A stretch of 64,000 bases of DNA from Porphyra umbilicalis (taxonomy: Eukaryota; Rhodophyta; Bangiophyceae; Bangiales; Bangiaceae), in the NCBI GenBank assembly GCA_002049455.2, contig KV918764.1, positions 186,001 through 250,000 of the forward strand. Reading direction: 5' to 3'. Made by a program: the position numbers and the translations under genes. The notes under the pieces were generated by a model that saw only the letters and a list, made by a program, of their open reading frames with translations, searched no databases and was not told the DNA's origin. Positions 54,663 to 64,000 of the stretch are shown here, in pieces; the first letter of the stretch is position 1; every line of letters starts with the position of its first letter.

Positions 54663-55002
54663 CTCACGGCCAAGACACCCTCGAATGACTTAACCTGTGC
54701 GCGAGCCTCAGGAAAAGGGCCGTGAGGGCGTCTGAGGGCATTTCCATCACACGCTTGGAAGTGATTCAGGACTTTGGTGTGGCAAGGACCCGAAGAGCTT
54801 TCACTCGTGGAAGAGGTGTGACGGGTGAGATGTCATTCAATGTCATCCAATACAGGACAATGTCAGCAAAAACATGTTGATGCCAACAGCGGTCTCACGG
54901 CAAAGACACTGCCGAATGACTTAGGCTATGCGCGAGCCTGAGAAAAAGGGCCTTTGAGGCCGTCTGAGAGCATCTCTATCACACGTTTGGCAGTGATTCA
55001 GT
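54663..55002 (+). repeat. Two ~110-bp direct repeats, 231 bp apart
   Basis: 54663-54771 and 54894-55002 both run from CTCACGGC to GTGATTCAG, sharing GAATGACTTA, GCGCGAGCCT, GTCTGAG and ATCACACG. Roughly 80% similar by eye. Confidence 0.8.
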
Positions 55003-55076
55003 CACTGATTTCGGCGCCATCAAGAGCGTCGCCGTCGGGGCCCGCGTCGCCGTCGGCTGCGCTGCTTCCCCCACCG

Positions 55077-55891
55077 GCGGCGGTCGAGCCCCCCTCTAGC
55101 CAGAACACCCCTGCAGCACGTACGTGAGCACGTTAAGGTCCGCGTCTGCAGGGCGCATCAACCGCGGCACCCCCCCCCCCCGCCCCTTCCCACCACCCGC
55201 TCACCCCCCCAGGTCATTTTTGTCCGCAATGTCGCCCACGCGCACGGCGGCGACGTGCGGCGGCAGGTCCGCGTCGGCGGCGGCCACGTCCAGCCGCCCC
55301 CTCCAGACAAGTGTGAGCTCCGCGGCGGCAACGGCAGCGACGCGGGCGGCCACCTACCCTTGGGGGGTGGCCCTGCGGCGGGCCAGCCGCACGTCGATGT
55401 GAACGACGAACCGTGCGGGGGGGGGGCGGCAGGGGGGGGGGGAGGTGCCGCCGACGGTGCCGCCGCCGCCGCCCATGTTGGGTTGGGGGGCCGGGAGGGA
55501 GGGGGGGAGGGGGGTAGCGCGCCGCCGAAACCGGAGGGGGGCGGAGGGAGGAAAGGAGGCGTTGGGGGGGGGTGGACCGGCCAGAGCGGCGGCGTCAGTA
55601 GGGCAGCGGCGGATTCGGAGGGGTGTTATGCGGGGGCGAGCAGGCGCGGCGGGGTGAGACGGCGCGGAAATTGGGGCGAAGGAATGGCGGACAGTCGGGC
55701 GGGGGGATGGCGGACAGTGGCGTGGACTGTCGCGACCGTCGCGGGCACACGTGTGTCGTCCCGCCCACAAGAGTCGCTGTGCCTGACAAACTGTTTGCGA
55801 CCGCGTCCGTTGCCGCCACCGCAATCTGGACGGCCCCCGCTGCAGCGGTCAAGCACGAGCACGCCGCAAAGAACTGCCGGAGAGCATTCAT
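55077..55891 (-). pseudogene. Possible secreted protein gene, broken or multi-exon
   Basis: The ATG at 55891 starts a signal-peptide-like segment (MNALRQFFAACSCLTAAAGA). The next protein-like stretch lies at 55,425-55,210: ARFVVHIDVRLARRRATPQG, an in-frame TAG, then VAARVAAVAAAELTLVWRGR and VAAVRVGDIADKND. A further short piece ADADLNVLTYVLQGCSG lies at 55,130-55,077 after a CAG acceptor; joining it needs a one-base change in a G run. The strand-helix pattern resembles the extracellular part of the gene at 35,437. The VWRGR...VGDIADKND spacing also vaguely recalls Aha1. Neither is secure. Confidence 0.3.
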
Positions 55892-56334
55892 GGAATTGAT
55901 CTCAAGAATAATCAGGTGCTCACAAACTTTCTTGAGAATATTTCAATTAGTACGCATCCTTGAATAATTCGTTTTCAGTATGTACTTCTTCGTGTAACTG
56001 GTTTCTATGACCATTGTGATTGGCCGAAGATTCCCAAAATTGCGCGACTGGAACATTTCTGTAAATCTTTGGCGGCTATTTCTCGTTTTCTAATTCCGAT
56101 TTCTTATTCTTGAATGGAAATCGTTCGTCATTTGTACATGAGTGCTCGATGTTGTTTTCTAAAAAGTCCTGTCAACTCCGTGGCGAACTGGAGATCGGGA
56201 TACATCTGTATGTCTTGAGGGAGCTCGCGGGATCTCCTCCTCGATCACGGTGAGGAAATGGGGGGTTGAGCACAGGCCGGCCCCGCTTCTGGCCCTACAC
56301 GTGACGTGGTAGTGCTGAGAGGACGGCGGCGGTG
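55892..56334. other. AT-richer intergenic DNA
   Basis: Noticeably lower GC than the neighbours, with TTCTTGAGAATATTTC-like sequence. No gene seen. Confidence 0.4.
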
Positions 56335-56845
56335 GCGAGCGACTCGATAGGCGGCGTCGGCGGCGATCTGGTGGTCGTCACGGCGGAGGAGGCGGCCCGC
56401 GACTCGGTCGGCGGCGCCGACGGCGATCCGGTGGTGGCCATGGCCGGGAAGACCTCGAGCGACTCGACAGGCGTGGCCGGCGGCGATCCGGCGGTGTTCG
56501 CGGCGGGGGAGGCGGGTACCTCGGTGGCCGTCGGCGGGCGGCGCCGGTGGCGATCCGGAGGTAGCCGCGGCGGAGGAGGCGGCGGGTGCCTCGGCGGGCG
56601 GCGCCGGCGGAGCTGGCGGCGATCCGGAAGTGGTCGCGCCAGAAAGGGCGGCAGGTGACTCGGCGGGCGGCGCCGGCGGGGCCGGCGGCGATCCGGTACT
56701 GGTCTCGTCGGCGGTGGTGGCGGTTGACTGCCGGGCGTCGGCGGCCGGCGCCGGCGGCGATCCGGCGGTGGTCGGGGCGGGGGGGGTGGCGGTCATCTCC
56801 GCGGGCGGCGCCTGCGGCGATCCGGTGGTGGTCACGGCGGGGGTG
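56335..56845 (+). repeat. Minisatellite with GGCGGCGATCCGG motif, ~8-9 copies
   Basis: A GGCGGCGATCCGGTGGTGGT-like unit recurs every 50-65 bp, accompanied by GACTCGGCGGGCGGCGCC. The minus strand reads GSPPAPPAPPAES repeats for about 196 codons, so it could be part of a proline-rich coding region, but no domain or start supports that. Confidence 0.8.
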
Positions 56846-58368
56846 AAAAGGTGTCAAGCAGGGACTGGGTACGTTCGCGCGGCTTGTGCGGGCCAGTCTT
56901 ATTACATTACTGTGGCGACTGTAGCATTCCGGTGCCATCTCGACTGCATCTGAGTATTGTGATATCATATGGACCGCAACTCCCATGCATTGGGATTCCG
57001 TCATGACGCCCCTATCAGTCCTCAATTCATGTGTGTTCCGACTTTACTTTCCCCTTGCTGACTGCTTGCAAGCCCGCAGTTGGTTACGCGAATGGACGTG
57101 TGTGCGGCCGCTGCCGCCGCTGGCGCCACCGTCGCCGCCGCCGCCTGGGCGTCGGTGTAAGGGGAGGTGGAGGCCGCCCGCGGGTGCGCGTGCGGATTTG
57201 GAGGCAGGGAGAGGGGCGAGGCGTGTGGCCACGGCCTGCCGAGGCGGGGGGGGGGGATCGCGACCTGGCGATTCTCGTGATCGCACGAACTGACGCCTCC
57301 CCTGGTCCTTTTTACTTTCCTGCTACTCTTGGTTGCCTGTGATGGTCCCGTTTGTGTGCACGCGATGGGGAAATGATGCTCGCGCCTGTGGCGGATATGT
57401 TGACGGAGATGCAGTGCGAATGCACTATAAATGCAGTTTGATCTATTCGACTTGGCCCGTTGCCGGCCCCAACTCGCCCGGAGCCCCAGAACCGCAGTTC
57501 AGAAGCAGCGACGGCTGTGCTTCCGGACAAGACAGAGTCAGGGCGGTGGGCGCGGTGTCTGTGACGGTGTGTCTGACCACCCGCCACGGGTGCAAGACAC
57601 AGCCGGCCGCTGATGTCACGCTGTCAAGTGGCCTGCCTGGAATGCAGCCCGAGTCAAGTGGCGATAACTTTATGCCAGTCACAGGAAGTGGCGGTAAGCT
57701 CCATCCGTGACGAGATAACCGGCGGATGGCAGAACAAGATTTAGCTAGCCGTCAAAGCTTAAATGAAGTAGGAAATACATGTATCAAGTTATACATCCCC
57801 CCGCCGCACCCGGTTAAACGGATGACATTGCTTTGCAAAGATTCCATGCATCTGGACTCACATAAGACGACATCTGCAGGCCTGTCGTGCAAAGCTTCCA
57901 CAAAAGAGATGGTCTGCGAATTGTAGCCAATTTGCAGTGAGATGCGGCTGAGATGCTGTGCGCGCGGCTGCCGAAGATGTGGGGCAGGCCTTTGGATCGG
58001 GCATGGTGCTGGCTGCAAAGAGGCCATTGCCCGAAAAGATGCGCATGTACATGCGCTCTTGTTGCGGTAGCCGTGTGATTGTCGACCCGGCAACTCTGCT
58101 GCTTTATCAAGATAGTCCACGTTTGCAGCACTGATACATATTTTGCTTAGCCGGTTCCGTCAGACCGATCCTTATCCCCCTCAACATCCAGCAGTGGTAC
58201 ATTCGAGTCAGGCAACAAAGAAGCATGAGACCAAGACGCATCGAAGCGGAGCGCAGGTCCTACAGGGCGCAACGACCAGGATAAAGGAACACCGATGGAG
58301 CTCATATCATCACGGCCGGGCTCGGGCGCAGTCACGAGTTCGTCAGGACGCCGGATGGCTGCAGTCAC
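56846..58368. other. Intergenic DNA with a dispersed-repeat fragment
   Basis: No gene recognised. Contains the diverged repeat fragment at 57327-57398. Confidence 0.4.
57327..57398 (-). repeat. Diverged inverted fragment of the dispersed repeat
   Basis: CTTGGTTGCCTGTGATGG...GGGGAAATGATGCTCGCGCC matches the reverse complement of about 39,315-39,387 in copy A. The minus strand still reads KRDHHRQPRVA versus RKWGHHRQPRVA in the intact copies. Confidence 0.7.
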
Positions 58369-60277
58369 TTAGCTCACACACAGCGAACGAACGGCCCTTG
58401 TAGTGCCATCGTGGCGCTGGTGGGCAGTGCTGCCACGCGAGGCGCCCGAGCGTGGCTCGCTGGAGCTTGGAGGCGCGCTCTTCTTGCGGCGACTTGGGGC
58501 CGCTAGTGGATGCGCCCGGCAACGACCAGCCGACTCGCGGGCGGTTACGCCAGGCGCTGCTGCCTCCCGCCGACGAGCATCGATGCGGCGGGCGCGGTTG
58601 GCTGCTGCATTTGTGCTCTTGTCATCCGCAAGGAGCTGGTCGATCTCAGACTGGCGATCAGCCATGAGGTCAGCTTGGGAGCGCTGAGCCGGCGCAGACG
58701 GCAGTGGTGTGGTCAACACGGTTACACCACCTACCGCGGGCGTCGACAACAATGAGGTGGGCTCGCTCACGGCCACCGTCTCGAGTCTCTGGCACGACAC
58801 CTCCTCAAGCGGTGCTGAACGGAGGGTGCGCGCGCGGCCGGCCGTCGCCAGCTGCATCACGATTGAGAAAAAGGCGGAATCCCACGTTCCAACCAGGAGC
58901 ATGGAGGCAATAGTGGTGGCCATTGGTGGCTTGAGCGATGGCGCCATGAGGACGACGTCGATGGTATCCGTCAGCTCCTTCACTCTGAAGTACGGCTCCG
59001 ACTTGCCCGACTACTGGCGGATGGCGACGCTGATGGCGGTCATGTCGACGCCCACCACCCAGGTCGAAGATTGCGCTCTCCGCAAAGAGTTGAGAACAGC
59101 CGCGGCCGTCGCGGGGATGGGCTTTGTGGGTGGATATCCGGACGGGATGCTCCATGACGGCCACAATTCCTTGAGTGGGGCGCGCACGGGCGCCCAGTCC
59201 GTCTCGACGCTGTTGGCCAGGATCAGCCGCTCCACAGCCAGACCACAGTGAATCCGAGCGAGGCAGACCAAGTCATCCACGTATAGCTTGTGCAGCACAT
59301 CTTTGCAATCGTCGCGGTCCTTGATCAGGTCGAGAACACGGGTGACGCTGGCGACCGCCTTGTCGGAAGGCTTGACCATCGGCGGAGGCGTGTCCCGGTC
59401 CGTCGTCGGGGTGGCACCTGCAACCTTCACGAGCGCCGCATCTTGTGCGTCATCAGCAGCAGCAGCGGTGGCGGCAGCGGCGGGAGGAGCGGCCGAGGTA
59501 GCCGCTGCTTCTGGAGGAGCGGCTGATGCGTCTGCGGAAGCACCACCACCAGAGGGGTCGCGTCGAGCATCGACGAGGACCCCACCTTCAGGTAGCTCAT
59601 CATGTCCATGGGAGCTTGGCTGTCTGGCAGCATCGCGACGCACAACGGTACCGCCCACGGGAACGTCGTGGCAATCCTCGTCGGACACGACCGCCGTCCT
59701 CATCCCGCCTCTCGACGCCTTGCGCCCGTTGTGCCCGCTGGCACCATCGTGATCGACGACGAGCCCCCCAGCAGGAAGCTCATCAGCGCCCGCCAGGTCA
59801 TCTTGTTAGAGCGCTGCTCCCCTCGAGTGTTCTCGGCCCAGCGCCGCGCCGTCCAAGCAATCGCGACCGACAGTGGCGCGCGTGCGCTCCGATCTGAGCG
59901 CAATGGCCTTGGCGGCGGCATCAAGCTCCTTCTTCCGGTACGCGAACGAAAGCCCTCGGTTGACGACGCGGCTCGCGTGCTCGTCTTCGTCCGAGAAGAA
60001 GCCGATCCGGTCGATGATGCGAATCGACCGGTTCTGAAAGGCGACTATGGCGCTGTCACCCTCGCACATATCTGATGGCAGCGTGCAAGTTGGCTCCAGG
60101 TGGCGACAGATGCTCGTCCAGCTTCATGGCGACCTCATGGAGGGTCCCCAATAGGCGAGCGAGGAAGGCGAAATTGGTGCTGTCCGCAATGCTCAAAGAG
60201 CGAAAGAGATGCATGTACTCCTCGTCCGGCACGGCGGGTACGCCAGGCATGGCAGGCTCGGTGGGCACGCCAGGCAC
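58369..60277 (-). pseudogene. Unrecognised ~600-residue gene, decayed
   Basis: Protein-like minus-strand segments follow one another. EEYMHLFRSLSIADSTNFAF (60,277-60,056) is followed by SIRIIDRIGFFSDEDEHASR and YRKKELDAAAKAIALRSE (60,069-59,806), a short piece around 59,800, and 59,703-59,011 with RVLDLIKDRDDCKDVLHKLY and ILANSVETDWAPVRAPLKEL. An in-frame TAG at 59011 is followed in the same frame by KSEPYFRVKELTDTIDVVLM down to the stop at 58369. At least two frameshifts lie between 60,060 and 59,700. The middle has an alanine-rich linker and the end a basic, serine-rich tail. Possibly a transposon-associated gene; family unknown. Confidence 0.4.
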
Positions 60278-60299
60278 GACGGCGGGAACGGCAGGTACG

Positions 60300-60395
60300 T
60301 CGGGCTCTCCGACGGGGACGGCGGGGACGGAGGGGACGGCGGGGACGGCGGCGACGGCGGCGACGGCGGCAACGGCGCTGACGGCGGGCCCTGAG
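60300..60395 (+). repeat. GGCGGCGACGG / GGGGACGGC microsatellite
   Basis: About ten 9-bp units (GGGGACGGC grading into GGCGACGGC), just upstream of the first protein-like segment of the decayed minus-strand gene. Confidence 0.9.
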
Positions 60396-61971
60396 CCGAT
60401 ACTGGACTTTATTGGCTGTCAGGACAGGGCGAATAGAAAAAGAAGAACAGGACAAATGGAAATAGTGTACAGGCAGATAACGTACTAGCGAGGTCAGCGA
60501 AAAAAGCAGAAGTATGAAGGAGGTACTCAGAGTATGGGCGTCCATGGTCACCGCAAGCCCACCCGTCTCGCCAAACAAGACCGACCCGACGCGCCCGGCA
60601 GCATCGTCCCCAACGCGGTAAAAAAGGCAAGGACTGGGACAACGACGTACACCGTGTACAGCGAGCTGGGCTACGGCGGCAAGAAGAACTGCAGGCACGA
60701 CCCGTGTGACGTCCCCCCGTCGAAGGAGTCGGCGGGCCGCGCCATGGCAGTAGACTCGACAACGACGGCGCGCAGACGACGGCGCGCAGATGTCGGCACA
60801 ACGACGATGGCGCAATGGTGGTGGATTGGCACTGGTCTACCGACGACGACCCGGCCCCGGCCCTGTCGAAAAACGCTGTAGATCGGGGCGGTCCAGAAAC
60901 CAAGTGCCTCGCGATCCTGCGATCTATCGATTCAGATGCACCGACTGTGAGGCCCATTATAAACGGCACGCTCATAACGTGCATGCACGCGTTTCCACCA
61001 ATGAGCGCACGGCGTTCCAAGCACGCACCCTCTTTCTTGCCTTTTCGCCCTGGAATGGTGTTTCCGTACGCAAAATACTTACCTTCTTGAAAGCGCCCCA
61101 TTCGAGCGATTCGAGGCCGTCTTTTTCAGAGTTTCTCTCGCACAAACGCACAGACCGAGCGGCAAGAATCCGGCACCAGGGCGCTCGTTTTGCGGTCCGT
61201 GCAAGGTCATGATCATTTATCTCTAAACGGTGTGGTCGATTACAGCTGAAATTCGAAGCCCTGCCAAGCGCATGTGTGTCTTTGTCAAAACCACCGCTTC
61301 CCAATGACGATGCGTTTTCGGACGTGTGTCGCTTTTTGATGTCAATCACGTTCACATGCGTGCGTCGTTCGTCGTTTAGAAAGGGCCTGAGGCAGGCCCC
61401 AGAGCCCGAAGATTGACCTCGAATCTATCATTCATAGCACCATAGGACGGAAATCAAGCCCACGATTGGCGCAAGCGAAAACAGCACCCGGCCGCCCCCC
61501 GCGGGCGCGCGGAGCGCGCCAACCCCCCCCCCAACCCCGGCATTCAGGCGGCATGTTCACGCAAATGTCGCGTGAAAGCTATACGGCAAAATTCCTACCT
61601 TATGGTTGACCACGCCACGCTCAGGCCCCCAGCGGCCTTCCTAGAGGGTGGTGGCATGCTCCCAGCTCTCTGGGCTTGTGGAGGCGCAGTTGTGCCGCCC
61701 CCCCCGCCCCCCTCACCGCTTTTTTTCGCCTCACTCCCCGCCTTCCTGCTTCCCGCGCGCCCCTTCCTTCACGTCTGTGCCCCCCCCAGTCTTTTTTCGC
61801 GCCTCTTGTACGTCGCTGCTCCTTCATCAATGTACTTTGTGACCTAGTTACTCCGCACCGCCACCCCACTGCCGCACCGCGGCGCCTCACGTCCCCTGCG
61901 TACCTGCCCCCCCCCCTCCGTTTTCTCCCCCGCCCCCCCCCCGCTCCCTCCCCCAACGCAAAGATTGCCTT
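60396..61971. other. Intergenic DNA, no convincing gene
   Basis: Open frames on both strands without domain character. C-rich tracts at 61,695-61,950 precede the ankyrin pseudogene and could hold an intron. Confidence 0.35.
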
Positions 61972-62847
61972 TTGGTTCCTCAGGACCGACGAACACTACC
62001 AGCTGGCCACCCGCGAGACGCTCAGCGCGTTTTTGCTGCGAAAGCACCCGCCGGGCTGCGCCGTGTCTGCGTTTGCACCGACGGCATGGAACTGGTGGCA
62101 GTCCCCGGGGGGGGGGGGGCGTGGGTGAGGTTGAGGGAAGAAACTTTTGGGGGGCTTCCCGCCGCCAAGGAGCAGCGGGTGGGGCGGAGCGCGGCGTGGC
62201 GAGACACGGTGGCGCGGGGCGTGGCGTGGAGGTCGGAGCGGGGGCTTTGGTCACGCTTTAAGGGGTGTGGGCGACAGGCAGGCAGTGACGCATCGAAGCC
62301 GCTGCACGAAGCGGCGCGCATCGGCAACAAGGACGTCGGCGAGGTGCTGCTGCGCGCCCACGCGGCGATGGACGCAAAGAGCGATAAATGAGGGACGCCG
62401 CTGCACGTGGCGGCGCACCGTGGCAACAAGAAGGTCCCTGAGATGCTGCTGTGCGCGGGCGCGGCGGTCAATGAGCCGGACGGCAACAAGGCGACCCCAC
62501 TCCGAGTGGCGACACGCCGCATAAATTCGGAGGTTGTGCGCCTCCTGCTGGAGTGGCACGCCGGCCCAAACAGAATGGGCCCTGACCGTGCTCAAGCAGG
62601 CCTGTCCACCACGTCCAAGCAGCTCCGGGACGTGTTTGACGAGGCCGTCCAAATGCCAGAACAGAATCTCGAGTCGGCCAAAGCAACGTAGCGGGCCGCG
62701 GCGGACGCGGCCAGCACTAACGCGGCCGCGGCGGATCTGATCGCCCAAGAGCTGGTCGCTCTTCAAGCGGCCTACGACGGTATTGTCGTCGCGCCTGAAA
62801 TGCTGTCGGTGAGTGCCCTGGAGGCAGCGCTGACACGGCTCAACTGA
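61972..62847 (+). pseudogene. Ankyrin-repeat protein pseudogene
   Basis: One frame from about 62,250 to the TGA at 62845-62847 gives three ankyrin repeats: KPLHEAARIGNKDVGEVLLR, then TPLHVAAHRGNKKVPEMLLC, then TPLRVATRRINSEVVRLLLE. A helical tail follows (STTSKQLRDVFDEAVQMPEQ; LIAQELVALQAAYDG). It is interrupted by TGA (62389-62391) between repeats 1 and 2 and TAG (62689-62691) in the tail. The upstream part to 61972 is open in this frame, but a different frame (TDEHYQLATRETLSAFLLRK) looks more protein-like there, so the 5' end is unsettled; a splice acceptor CTCAG lies at about 61,982. Ankyrin repeats bind proteins; the partner is unknown. Two bases after its stop the dispersed repeat copy B begins. 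Confidence 0.75.
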
Positions 62848-63116
62848 AATCAAGTGACTTGCTCTCCGTTTCAGAGGTGGCAGTGTGCATTCATGTCCTC
62901 AGGGATCTGAAGGCGTGTCAGTGTTGCAAGTGTCGCGGTGACGCTAAAAGCGAATGGAGTTATGTGGCTGAGAAGGACTGCACCCGCCACAGGCGAGGGC
63001 GTCATTTCCCCAGCGTGTGCCCGAAAATGGGGCCATCACAGGCAACCAAGAGTAGCCTTGGAGGTCGAGGCCGCCCGTGTCGACGTGGGTGGTGAGGGAG
63101 GGGAGCGGGGGGGGGG

Positions 63117-63350
63117 GGGGGTCGCCGTCGCCGCCGCCACCGCCGTTGCCGCCGCCGTCGAAGGCGTCGTCGTTGCCGCCACGACCGCCCTTGCCGCCGC
63201 CATCGGTGCTGTCGTCGCCGTCGCTGCCGCCACCGCCGTTGCCGCCGCCGTTGGGGGCGTTGCCGTTGCCGCCGCCACTGCCATTGCCGCCGCCATCGGA
63301 AATGTCGTCGCCGTCGCCGCCGCCACTGCAGTTGCCGCCGCCGTCATCGT
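63117..63350 (+). repeat. GCC-rich minisatellite in copy B
   Basis: Five copies, same unit order as at 39449-39682, so the array was duplicated together with the element and has not changed copy number since. Confidence 0.85.
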
Positions 63351-63410
63351 TTGGAAAGACAAGTGGGGGGTAGAGGGCCCTCCAGCAGTGTTGGTGCTCT
63401 CGGCTTCGTG

Positions 63411-63686
63411 CTATTCATTATTTTCTGCCAGACTGGCAAAGGGGGCGTCCTGCTCCGTCAGACGGAGTCCGGGCAGCTCGCATTCACTCACCACCCTTGT
63501 CCTGCCCCTGTTCACATTGTCAGCCAGCCCACCATACCCCCGAGTGGCGGTAGCGACGTGAGCATCCGTTCTTCGATTGTGGCTGATGAACGTTGCCATG
63601 TCGCCATTGAGCTCTTTGTTGGCGACCATCTCCTTGATCGCGCCTACCTGCAGAGGGGTGATGGGGGTCCTTCGACCTCCCGCCAT
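63411..63686 (-). CDS. Conserved 91-residue ORF of the dispersed repeat, copy B
   Basis: Same protein as at 39743-40018, with a single synonymous difference. Upstream sequence is also conserved, so no conclusion about the promoter is possible. Confidence 0.4.
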   Translation of the reverse strand: MAGGRRTPITPLQVGAIKEMVANKELNGDMATFISHNRRTDAHVATATRGYGGLADNVNRGRTRVVSECELPGLRLTEQDAPFASLAENNE

Positions 63687-64000
63687 GATGGTTCTGGTGA
63701 GTTTCTATCCGCTGGTGACAAGCTGGGGGCGCTTCTTCGTAGGTCACTGGCTCAACGCTTCACGCTCAAGTCCCCAGAATGAGGCATATCAGGGCCAGAG
63801 AGGCCGATTATCCAATCTCATTGACGACCGCAATCGCCTTTCCAGGGTGGGCAAATTATATTGGGTACGTACTGTACGTGCCCCCGTGCGCGCTCGCGGC
63901 TATGGAGTCGGCCGGCGTGCCCGGTGTCGATGCGTCGCCAAGCGCGTCACCGCTCTGAAGGCCATTGTATTGCACGCATGTGCCTGGAATGGTGCTTTGG

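Larger units (their letters stand above)
62849..64000 (+). repeat. Dispersed repeat, copy B (runs off the window)
   Basis: Matches copy A base for base apart from scattered changes, offset about 23,667. In the plus-strand C-x-C-C-x-C ORF this copy has a TGA (TGGTGAGG at about 63,093) where copy A has a G run and stays open. It starts right after the ankyrin pseudogene. Confidence 0.93.

Overview
The window looks like nuclear DNA from a GC-rich, intron-poor eukaryote. The signs are AATAAA poly(A) signals, one spliceosomal intron with GT-AG borders, alanine/glycine/proline-rich secreted proteins, a Ty3-type retrotransposon and Pol III tRNA genes. Two tRNA genes (Leu-AAG and Val-CAC) each fold properly only if a short insert is removed from the D-loop. 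Ectopic D-loop tRNA introns are known from red algae (Cyanidioschyzon) and some other algae. Together with the composition, this makes a red alga of the Porphyra/Pyropia kind the best guess; that is inference, not proof.

Layout. (1) 1-428: the edge of a minus-strand gene that runs off the window, possibly VWA-like. (2) About 490-26,600: a head-to-tail macrosatellite of eight full units of about 3.0 kb plus a partial ninth. Each full unit has a 3' UTR/spacer, a block of 160-bp sub-repeats and a 378-codon gene of the Bcp1/BCCIP family (ribosome biogenesis and nuclear export). Seven copies are intact and one is frameshifted. (3) 26.6-28.7 kb: little recognisable sequence, with one decayed ORF. 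(4) 28.7-30.5 kb: a secreted PQQ-type glucose/sorbosone dehydrogenase gene with one intron. (5) 30.5-35.4 kb: non-coding DNA with minisatellites, a 328-bp foldback element bracketed by ACACGCC/GGCGTGT clusters, and a 39-bp tandem duplication. (6) 35.4-38.5 kb: two convergent secreted/membrane protein genes, both crossed by long G/C homopolymers that shift the frame. (7) 39.2-40.3 kb and 62.8-64.0 kb: two nearly identical copies of a dispersed repeat carrying a 91-codon ORF. (8) 40.7-41.25 kb: the two intron-bearing tRNA genes. (9) 42.5 kb: a 105-bp palindrome beside a second hairpin. (10) 45.1-46.3 kb: an inverted-repeat element. (11) 47.8-49.5 kb: two weak ORFs. (12) 49.8-54.2 kb: a heavily decayed Ty3/chromovirus-like retrotransposon on the minus strand. 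(13) 54.6-62.85 kb: repeats and decayed genes, including an ankyrin-repeat pseudogene that abuts the second dispersed-repeat copy.

The two strongest observations are the tandem amplification of a housekeeping-type gene (Bcp1/BCCIP) with rDNA-like internal sub-repeats, and the pair of tRNA genes with D-loop introns. Much of the rest is accessory, repeat-rich DNA in which long homopolymers make reading frames unreliable. No operon-like organisation is present; genes are spaced singly.
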